A stretch of DNA of 5,177 bases from CAZBPZ01 sp964493955. GTDB taxonomy: Bacteria; Chloroflexota; Dehalococcoidia; Dehalococcoidales; Fen-1064. A model generated the notes under the pieces. It was not told the origin of the DNA, did no database searches, and saw only the letters and a list, made by a program, of their open reading frames with translations. The translations under genes were made by a program, and so were the position numbers. This document shows, in pieces, positions 1 through 4,733 of this stretch (position 1 is the stretch's first letter; every line of letters starts with the position of its first letter). The stretch is from contig CAZBPZ010000086.1 in the NCBI GenBank assembly GCA_964493955.1, forward strand, positions 1 to 5,177. The letters run 5' to 3'.

Positions 1-1052
1 TCACCGCTGACGACTGCCTTGGCCTTCCGGCCAATCCGGAGCTGGCGGTGGGTGGCGAGGGGATAGGCCCGCTCCACCTCGCGCTCTATCAGGTCGGCCA
101 GTGGTACCGCTTCGGTCGCCCGGGGCTGCCCCTCGAGCTCGGCCAGTTGCATGAGGTCGGCCACGATAGCCGACATGCGGGCCACCTCGCCGTTGATGGC
201 CCGCATTGATTCCTCCCGTTCCCGGGCGGATAGCCCCTTTTTCTTGAGGAGGTCAAGGTTGCCGCGGATGACTGTCAGCGGCCCGCGTAGCTCGTGAGAG
301 GCATCGGCGATGAAGCGCTGGTGCGACTGGAACACGCTGTCAAGGCGGGCTATCATGCTGTCAAAGGTGGTGGCCAGTTCGCCGATGTCATCGGTGGGGC
401 CTTTGTAGTCAACGCGCCGGCCCAGGTCAGGGCTGCCGCCGATTTCACGGGCGGTGCGGGTAATCTGGCGGACGGGTGCCAGAGCGCTGCGGACGGTTAT
501 CATGCCCAGCAGGGTAGCCAGTAGCAGCGCTCCCAGGATACTGGCCACCAGGGCGAGGCGCGTCTGCGCCAGGGTGCGCTCGACCTGGGCCAGGGACTGG
601 CCCACCTCAAGCAGGAAGGTCTCACCCATGAGGGTGACGGGGGAGACCATCACCCTGATGGGGGTCTCTTCCGAGAGGACGGTCTCGATGGCAGTACCGC
701 CGGCCAGCCCGGCGGCGATGAGAGACTCGGTGCGCGGTAGCTCCAGGTCACCGAGGTTGCTGGACTTGACGACCACCCTGCCGGCGCGGTCAATGAACTG
801 GATGTAGATGCCGGGGGAGGCGAAATCGCTGACGCGCGGCAGGCGTGCCTGGACTGCCTGGAAATCAACCGGCTCGGCCAGCGAGGCCGGCTCAAAAGCC
901 TTCTGCACCAGAACCGAGTGCCGGCGCAGCGTCTCGTCCACCTGGCTGTGCAGGTTGTTCTCCAGGATGGTGTACACGGTGTAGCCGGCCAGCAGGAGGA
1001 TACAGAAGAGGATAAGTACGAAGCGCAGTGTCAGGCGCCAGCGGATTGACAT
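1..1052 (-). CDS. Membrane sensor histidine kinase, 3' part cut off by window edge
   Basis: Sensor kinase expected to autophosphorylate on a histidine and pass the phosphate to the response regulator encoded just upstream. The 350 visible residues begin at ATG 1052 (MSIRWRLTLRF), preceded by a GAGGGA ribosome site (1060-1065) with 7-nt spacing. Order of parts: membrane helix about 9-29; extracytoplasmic sensor region about 30-165 with no family I recognise; second helix about 166-187; HAMP linker about 187-240 (LAPVRQITRTAREI, then DDIGELATTFDSM); HisKA dimerisation domain from about 243 with the H-box SHELRGPLTVI and phospho-acceptor H253. The H-box has Gly where Thr is more usual (SHELRTPL). 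The ATP-binding domain (N, G1, F, G2 boxes) lies beyond the left edge, so completeness cannot be judged. It follows the regulator gene by 3 bp, so the two form one operon. The signal sensed is unknown; iron or envelope stress is only a guess from the neighbourhood. Confidence 0.95.
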   Translation of the reverse strand, partial: MSIRWRLTLRFVLILFCILLLAGYTVYTILENNLHSQVDETLRRHSVLVQKAFEPASLAEPVDFQAVQARLPRVSDFASPGIYIQFIDRAGRVVVKSSNLGDLELPRTESLIAAGLAGGTAIETVLSEETPIRVMVSPVTLMGETFLLEVGQSLAQVERTLAQTRLALVASILGALLLATLLGMITVRSALAPVRQITRTAREIGGSPDLGRRVDYKGPTDDIGELATTFDSMIARLDSVFQSHQRFIADASHELRGPLTVIRGNLDLLKKKGLSAREREESMRAINGEVARMSAIVADLMQLAELEGQPRATEAVPLADLIEREVERAYPLATHRQLRIGRKAKAVVSG

Positions 1053-1055
1053 GGG

Positions 1056-1724
1056 TCAGTCCCTCAAGACGTAGCCGATGCGGCGCACGGTGTGGATGAG
1101 GCGCCGCTGCCCATCGGCCTCAAGCTTGGAGCGCAGGTAGCGCACGTAGACGTTGACCACGTTGGACTGCCCGCTGAAATCATACCCCCAGACGCCATCG
1201 TAGAGCTGGTGCCGGCTCAGTACCTGGCGGGGGTGCCGCATGAAGAAGTGCAGGAGGTCAAACTCCTGGGCGGTCAGTTCGATGATTTTGCCGCCGCGGC
1301 GGACCTGGCGCGTCACCGGGTTGAGGGTGACGTCGGCGAAGCTGAGCACCTCGCCGGTGAGGCGTGGCTCGCGGCGGCGCAGCAGCGCCCGGACACGTGC
1401 CAGGAGCTCGTCAAGGGCAAACGGCTTCACCAGGTAATCGTCGGCCCCGCTGTCCAGCCCGGCAACGCGGTCCTTGACCGTACCCTTGGCGGTTACCATC
1501 AGGATGGGCACGTTGCTCGCTTCGCGCAGGCGGCGGCTGACGGCAATGCCGTCGGTACCCGGCATCATGATGTCGAGCACCAGCAGGTCAGGCGCCCGCC
1601 GCTGTATGGCTGCCAGGGCTTCGTCGCCATCAAAGGCCACTGTCACGGTGTAGCCTTCGTGGGTCAGGGCCCGCCGTATCAGGCTGACAATGGCCGGGTC
1701 ATCATCGACGACAAGGATGTGCAA
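1056..1724 (-). CDS. OmpR/PhoB-family DNA-binding response regulator
   Basis: Transcription factor activated by phosphorylation, 222 residues, the usual full length. The receiver domain (about 1-115) shows the acidic triad D7-D8-D9, phospho-acceptor D51 in LLVLDIMMPG, T78 in MVTAKG and K100 in YLVKPF. The winged-helix effector domain (about 124-221) has ELTAQEFDLLHFFMRHP, the recognition-helix region NVVNVYVRYLRSKLE and the final wing HTVRRIGYVLR. The start is a TTG at 1724-1722 coding the first residue before HILVVDDDP. No in-frame ATG or GTG lies in the short stretch between it and the predicted promoter, and a G-rich stretch (GGGGGCAGG) precedes it. Partner of the kinase 3 bp downstream; divergent from fur. 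The general look is like the MprA/PrrA group, but the specific orthologue cannot be named. A dyad over its promoter would fit autoregulation. Confidence 0.96.
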   Translation of the reverse strand: MHILVVDDDPAIVSLIRRALTHEGYTVTVAFDGDEALAAIQRRAPDLLVLDIMMPGTDGIAVSRRLREASNVPILMVTAKGTVKDRVAGLDSGADDYLVKPFALDELLARVRALLRRREPRLTGEVLSFADVTLNPVTRQVRRGGKIIELTAQEFDLLHFFMRHPRQVLSRHQLYDGVWGYDFSGQSNVVNVYVRYLRSKLEADGQRRLIHTVRRIGYVLRD

Positions 1725-1750
1725 TAGCCTGCCCCCGGTAATATGTCCGT

Positions 1751-1779
1751 ATGATAGTGCCAGTCTGGACCCCGGTCAA
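1751..1779 (-). promoter_or_regulatory. Sigma70-type promoter for the response regulator-kinase operon
   Basis: Read on the minus strand, TTGACC (1779-1774) is followed by exactly 17 bases and then TATCAT (1756-1751). This matches the -35/-10 consensus TTGACA-17-TATAAT at 5 of 6 and 4-5 of 6 positions. Transcription would begin near 1744, leaving a leader of about 20 nt before the TTG start at 1724. Function is inferred from position and consensus only. Confidence 0.65.
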
Positions 1780-1782
1780 GAC
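1763..1782. promoter_or_regulatory. Candidate operator: 20-bp imperfect inverted repeat over the -35 box
   Basis: Two 9-base arms, GTCTGGACC (1763-1771) and GGTCAAGAC (1774-1782), separated by CC, match as reverse complements at 8 of 9 positions. The right arm contains the -35 box of the minus-strand promoter. The centre is about 22 bp upstream of the -35 box of the fur promoter. A dimeric regulator bound here would block the two-component promoter and could also affect fur. It does not resemble the AT-rich classical Fur box, so the neighbouring response regulator is at least as likely a ligand. Confidence 0.4.
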
Positions 1783-1793
1783 AGTGCTGGGGG

Positions 1794-1823
1794 TTGACGG
1801 GGCCGGCCGGGATAGGGTAATAT
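1794..1823 (+). promoter_or_regulatory. Sigma70-type promoter for fur
   Basis: TTGACG (1794-1799), an 18-base spacer, then TAATAT (1818-1823). Expected transcription start is about 1830, which rules out translation from the upstream in-frame ATG at 1822 and supports ATG 1867. Its -35 box lies only 14 bp from the -35 box of the divergent promoter, so the two promoters probably compete or are co-regulated. Confidence 0.6.
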
Positions 1824-1838
1824 GCTAATAGGAAGCAT
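1822..1838. promoter_or_regulatory. Possible operator: short inverted repeat at the fur transcription start
   Basis: ATGCT (1822-1826) and AGCAT (1834-1838) form a perfect 5-bp dyad with a 7-base AT-rich spacer. It overlaps the -10 box and the predicted start of transcription. The position is right for autorepression by Fur or another metalloregulator, but the dyad is short and does not match the consensus Fur, Zur or PerR boxes. Confidence 0.3.
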
Positions 1839-1854
1839 TTGCATCTGGCTTGAC

Positions 1855-1860
1855 AGAGGT
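1855..1860 (+). promoter_or_regulatory. Ribosome binding site that fixes the fur start
   Basis: AGAGGT ends 6 nt before ATG 1867. The alternative in-frame ATG at 1822 lies inside the -10 box and has no such site, so the start at 1867 is preferred. Confidence 0.7.
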
Positions 1861-1866
1861 ACAGGC

Positions 1867-2313
1867 ATGGCGCAACCGGGACACGGCGGTACCGAGCAGA
1901 GCCGCCGGCAGCTTGTATCCGGGGGGCTGCGGGCCACCCGCCAGCGTACCCTGGTGCTGGACATAATAAGGCAGGGGGCCTCTCACCTGGATGCCGACGA
2001 GATTCACCGGCGCGCCCGCCGGTGGGAGCCGCGCATCAGCCTGTCCACCGTTTACCGTATCCTGCAGCGGTTCAAAGAGAGCGGCCTGATTCGAGAATAC
2101 CACTTTGATGATAGCCACCATCACTACGAGGTGGAGGCTGGCCGCGGTCACCATCACATTGTTTGCGTGCAGTGTGGACGGGTGGTGGAATTTGATAGTG
2201 ATATTATCAGGCACCTGCGGCGCACTGTGCCCGAGGTACGGGATTTCAGCATCTCCGAGGCCGAACTGAGGCTGGCCGGTACCTGCCCCCGGTGCCGGGA
2301 GGCAGGGCCGTGA
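1867..2313 (+). CDS. fur: Fur-family metal-dependent transcriptional repressor
   Basis: Cytoplasmic dimeric repressor that senses a metal ion, in this context most likely Fe(II), and represses uptake genes. 148 residues, normal for the family. The winged-helix DNA-binding domain (about 15-88) shows LRATRQRTLVLDII, LDADEIHRRA and the recognition helix ISLSTVYRILQRF, followed by a histidine-rich hinge (HHHYEVEAGRGHHH, residues 84-97). The dimerisation domain carries two CxxC pairs, C100/C103 (CVQC) and C140/C143 (CPRC), expected to hold structural zinc. CGRVVEF has Glu (E108) where PerR has its characteristic Asp, and FDSD resembles Fur (IEFSDD), so Fur is favoured over PerR; Zur cannot be excluded. 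The N-terminus is about 10 residues longer than in minimal homologues. It lies upstream of feoB on the same strand but may have its own terminator. Confidence 0.93.
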   Translation: MAQPGHGGTEQSRRQLVSGGLRATRQRTLVLDIIRQGASHLDADEIHRRARRWEPRISLSTVYRILQRFKESGLIREYHFDDSHHHYEVEAGRGHHHIVCVQCGRVVEFDSDIIRHLRRTVPEVRDFSISEAELRLAGTCPRCREAGP

Positions 2314-2330
2314 GGCCGCTTCTTCTTTTT
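2282..2330 (+). terminator. Possible intrinsic terminator at the 3' end of fur
   Basis: A very stable hairpin lies within the last codons: CCTGCC plus CCCG (2282-2291) pairs with CGGG plus GGCAGG (2296-2306) around a GTGC loop with one bulged A. A small GGCC-GTGA-GGCC stem-loop with a GNRA-type loop (2306-2317) follows, then the T-rich tract TTCTTCTTTTT (2320-2330). The small stem is only 4 bp and the strong one is 14 nt from the T-tract, so efficiency is uncertain. Partial read-through into feoB is plausible. Confidence 0.4.
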
Positions 2331-2355
2331 CGTGGCGTAGATAGGAGATTTCCAT

Positions 2356-2503
2356 ATGGGTTACGGTGCGGAGGAGGGGGCAATGGTAAGCTCTCTACTG
2401 GTAACCCTTCACTATTGAGGTTGCCGGGTACACCAGCTACCTGGTGCTGGTGCTGGGGGGCTACTTCGGTTTCCGGTGGTGCACCGTGGCTGCATCGGCC
2501 GGG
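2356..2503 (+). other. Possible tiny membrane-peptide gene, interrupted by an apparent frameshift
   Basis: ATG 2356 follows AGGAG (2343-2347) at 8 nt, a very good ribosome site. A second in-frame ATG at 2383 is preceded by GGAGGAGG (2370-2377). The frame gives only 20 residues (MGYGAEEGAMVSSLLVTLHY) and stops at 2416-2418. The frame one base further on is open from 2405 to a TGA at 2501-2503. It encodes a hydrophobic run (YLVLVLGGYFGFRWC) with about 80 percent G/C at third positions, like the surrounding real genes. Joining the two by a single +1 shift near 2405-2411 gives about 49 residues with one likely membrane helix. I recognise no family, and it does not look like FeoA. It could be a frameshifted gene, a sequencing error, a leader peptide, or chance. 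Confidence 0.25.
2398..2446 (+). promoter_or_regulatory. Two tandem hairpins in the feoB leader region
   Basis: The first stem pairs CTGGTAACC (2398-2406) with GGTTGCCGG (2419-2427): 9 bp including two G-U pairs, with a 12-nt loop. The second pairs CACCAG (2431-2436) with CTGGTG (2441-2446) around a CTAC loop. A third small stem, CGGTG/CACCG, is at 2474-2486. No T-tract follows, so these are not terminators. They could be a structured 5' leader of feoB, but I recognise no known riboswitch, and they also overlap the possible small reading frame. The remainder of the 213-bp gap (2314-2526) shows no promoter I would defend. Confidence 0.3.
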
Positions 2504-2526
2504 GGGTGAGCCGGTAACATAGGACC

Positions 2527-4548
2527 ATGAGCGTGCTGGCAAGATTCAGGCATAACCGGGCACCGCAGCCAAGCTGCCATTCCGGTACCATGGCGGCCGT
2601 ACCGGGGGCAGTGCGCAAGGTTGCCATCCTCGGCAGCCCGAATGTGGGCAAGAGCGTTGTCTTCAACTGGCTCACCGGGAGCCGGATGGCCATCTCCAAC
2701 TACCCCGGGACAACGGTTGAAGTGTCCCGGGGCAGGGTGCATTTCGGGGACGGCGCCGTGGAGATTGTGGACACACCCGGCATGTACTCGTTCCTGCCGA
2801 TAAGCGAGGAGGAGCGGGTTGCCCGGGCTATCCTGCTGGACGAGAAGCCGGACGTGGTGGTGCACGTAGTTGATGCCAAGAACCTGGACCGGATGCTGCC
2901 GCTGGCGCTGCAGCTTGTTGAGGCTGGCCTGCCGCTGGTGCTGCAGGTCAACATGATGGACGAGGCCGAGGCCGCCGGCGTGCGGGTCAATTGTGAGCGC
3001 CTGTCCCGGGAGCTGGGAGTACCGGTAGTCCCCACGGTAGCGGTGACGGGGCGGGGTATGGACGCCCTCTGGGAGGCTATTTCCGGCGGTGCTGGTAACA
3101 GGGATGGTTTTCGGGTTGCCCATGACGAGGTGATAGAACGGGCGCTTGAAGAGCTGGCACCCCTGCTGGGGACAGGGTTCATCATCTCGGCCCGTGGTGC
3201 CGGGCTGTTATTGCTGGCCGGTGATGCCGAGGTGTGGGAGCGGCTGGAGCGGTCACCCGGGGCAGACCCCGCCAGAGCGCGGGCGGTGGTAGAGCGCGCC
3301 GGGGCCAAGTTCGGCCAGCCGCTGAGCTACATCATTGCGCTGGGCTACCAGCAGCGCAGCCGCGATATCCTGGCCGGGGTGGTGCAGCAGGACACCGGCG
3401 TACGGTTTACTTTCCGGGAGAGGCTGAGCCGCTGGATGATGCATCCCCTCAGCGGTAGCCTGATTGGCCTGGCGGTGCTGTATGTGGGGCTTTACCTTTT
3501 TGTCGGGGTTTTCGGGGCCGGAATCCTGGTGGACCTGATTGAGGGAACGGTCTTCGGCCAGTGGCTCAACCCCTGGGTAAGCCGCCTGGTCGAGGCTGTT
3601 ATCCCGTGGCAGGTATGGCGGGACCTGTTTGTCGGCGAGTACGGTATCGTCACGCTGGGGCTGACCTACGCTTTCGCCATCGTCTTTCCCATCGTGGGCA
3701 CCTTCTCGGTTGTTTTCGCCATAATTGAAGATAGCGGTTACCTGCCGCGGCTGGCGATGCTGCTGGACAGGCTGTTCAAGACCATCGGCCTGAATGGCCG
3801 TGCCGTGATTCCCATCGTGCTGGGCTTCGGCTGTGACACGATGGCAACAATCGTCACCCGCGTCCAGGAGACAGAACGGGAGCGCATCATCACCACGCTG
3901 CTGCTGGCGCTGGCTATTCCCTGTTCTGCCCAGCTGGGGGTTATCTTCGGTATCCTTTCAGGGAATGTCGCCGCCCTGCTGCTGTGGGGTGGTAGTGTGG
4001 GGGTGGTGTTCCTGATGGTGGGCTCCCTCGCCGCCAGGGTGCTGCCCGGCCGGCGTACCAGCTTCTACATGGAGTTGCCCCCGCTGCGCCTGCCGCGGCT
4101 GGGTAACATCCTCAGCAAGACAATGGCCCGGCTGGAGTGGTACTTCCTGGAAGTGCTACCGATGTTCCTGCTGGCGAGCGTGGTGCTCTGGCTCGGGGAC
4201 CTGACCGGGGTCTTCCAGTACGTGCTGGGCGGGCTGGAGCCCCTGGTGCGCTGGATTGGGCTCCCGGACGAGGTGGCGGTGGCTTTCCTGTACGGCTTCT
4301 TCCGGCGGGACTTCGGGGCGGCTGGCCTGTACGACCTGCACAGCAGCGGCGTGCTCAGCGGTGTGCCGCTGGTGGTGGCTGCCGTCACGATTACCCTCTT
4401 CATACCCTGCATCGCCCAGTTCCTGGTAATGATCCGCGAGCGGGGCCTGCGCACCGCCCTGGGCATTGCCGCCTTTGTCTTCTCGTTCGCTTTGCTGGTG
4501 GGGTTCCTGTTGAACTGGATACTGACAGCACTGGGGGTCACGTTCTGA
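2527..4548 (+). CDS. feoB: FeoB, GTPase-coupled ferrous iron transporter
   Basis: Inner-membrane Fe(II) uptake protein, 673 residues (E. coli FeoB is larger, about 770). The N-terminal G domain shows G1 GSPNVGKS (36-43), G2 SNYPGTTVE (57-65), G3 DTPGMY (82-87), G4 NMMD (142-145) and a G5-like VAVTGRG (171-177). A helical linker region runs to about 300. The membrane part (about 310-672) has helices near 312-333, 375-402, 453-478, 481-507, 540-563, 613-637 and 645-672. The gate motifs carry three cysteines: C436 (GFGCDT), C466 (IPCSAQ) and C628 (IPCIAQ). G1 has Ser where Asn is usual, and the first gate has Asp where Asn is usual; I believe this marks a FeoB subfamily of anaerobes. The ATG at 2527 has only a weak AGGA site; ATG 2590 (residue 22) or GTG 2611 would give a start closer to family norm. 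The stop overlaps the next start. Confidence 0.95.
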   Translation: MSVLARFRHNRAPQPSCHSGTMAAVPGAVRKVAILGSPNVGKSVVFNWLTGSRMAISNYPGTTVEVSRGRVHFGDGAVEIVDTPGMYSFLPISEEERVARAILLDEKPDVVVHVVDAKNLDRMLPLALQLVEAGLPLVLQVNMMDEAEAAGVRVNCERLSRELGVPVVPTVAVTGRGMDALWEAISGGAGNRDGFRVAHDEVIERALEELAPLLGTGFIISARGAGLLLLAGDAEVWERLERSPGADPARARAVVERAGAKFGQPLSYIIALGYQQRSRDILAGVVQQDTGVRFTFRERLSRWMMHPLSGSLIGLAVLYVGLYLFVGVFGAGILVDLIEGTVFGQWLNPWVSRLVEAVIPWQVWRDLFVGEYGIVTLGLTYAFAIVFPIVGTFSVVFAIIEDSGYLPRLAMLLDRLFKTIGLNGRAVIPIVLGFGCDTMATIVTRVQETERERIITTLLLALAIPCSAQLGVIFGILSGNVAALLLWGGSVGVVFLMVGSLAARVLPGRRTSFYMELPPLRLPRLGNILSKTMARLEWYFLEVLPMFLLASVVLWLGDLTGVFQYVLGGLEPLVRWIGLPDEVAVAFLYGFFRRDFGAAGLYDLHSSGVLSGVPLVVAAVTITLFIPCIAQFLVMIRERGLRTALGIAAFVFSFALLVGFLLNWILTALGVTF

Positions 4549-4733
4549 TGGAGTGCCCGCTGTGTGGGCAGGTGTTTGAGCCGGAGGACGCCTTGCGGGC
4601 ATGCCGGGAGTGTCCTGTCAGGCGCGGGTGTCACCTGGTAAGGTGCCCCAGCTGTGGCTACGAGGTGCCGCAGACATCACACCTGGAGAGATTTTTTGCC
4701 AGGCTCAGGAGGAGGCTCGGTCATGCTCAGTGA
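4548..4733 (+). CDS. Small seven-cysteine (zinc-ribbon-like) protein in the feo operon
   Basis: 61 residues from ATG 4548, whose A is also the last base of the feoB stop (TGATG overlap), with GGGGGT (4533-4538) as a ribosome site. Seven cysteines: C3 and C6 (CPLC), C19 and C22 (CREC), C28, then C33 and C36 (CPSC). CPLCGQVFEP and CPSCGYEVP are rubredoxin- or zinc-ribbon-like knuckles. The C-terminal third (ERFFARLRRRLGHA) is a basic, probably amphipathic helix. No membrane segment. It likely binds zinc, iron or an Fe-S cluster in the cytoplasm. Its position between feoB and a metalloregulator suggests a FeoC-like accessory role, but it has no sequence resemblance to enterobacterial FeoC that I can see. 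The function is unproven. It overlaps the next gene by 11 bp, so expression is probably coupled. Confidence 0.85.
   Translation: MECPLCGQVFEPEDALRACRECPVRRGCHLVRCPSCGYEVPQTSHLERFFARLRRRLGHAQ
4708..4716 (+). promoter_or_regulatory. Strong ribosome binding site for the DtxR-like gene
   Basis: AGGAGGAGG ends 6 nt before ATG 4723, inside the end of the preceding gene. It fixes the start of the DtxR-like protein despite the 11-bp overlap and hence confirms that its short N-terminus is not a mis-chosen start. Confidence 0.75.

Noticed and set aside
1092..1727. Long plus-strand reading frame opposite the response regulator
   Set aside because: It is the antisense of a clear OmpR-family gene and is explained by high GC content and codon bias.
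1850..1855. Perfect TTGACA as a -35 box just before fur
   Set aside because: No -10-like sequence lies 16-18 bp downstream, which would fall inside the coding region. TTGACG at 1794 with TAATAT is a better promoter.
1822..1866. Upstream in-frame ATG at 1822 as the start of fur
   Set aside because: It lies within the predicted -10 box, has no ribosome site, and adds 15 residues (MLIGSICIWLDRGTG) not typical of Fur. ATG 1867 has AGAGGT at 6-nt spacing.
2352..2359. CCATATGG palindrome before feoB as an operator
   Set aside because: Only 8 bp, with no flanking symmetry, and it overlaps the ATG of the small frame. Such short palindromes are expected by chance.
2292..2522. 76-codon plus-strand frame between fur and feoB
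   Set aside because: It starts inside fur, has no ribosome site, and its composition (WCWCWG, many Gly/Pro/Arg) looks like an out-of-frame reading.
1725..2526. Classical Fur box (GATAATGATAATCATTATC type)
   Set aside because: I scanned both intergenic regions by eye and saw nothing close to it. The local operators, if any, are of another kind.
4137..4733. 198-codon plus-strand frame overlapping the 3' part of feoB
   Set aside because: Its first two thirds are an out-of-frame reading of feoB membrane helices. Only its last 61 codons (from ATG 4548) form a believable gene.
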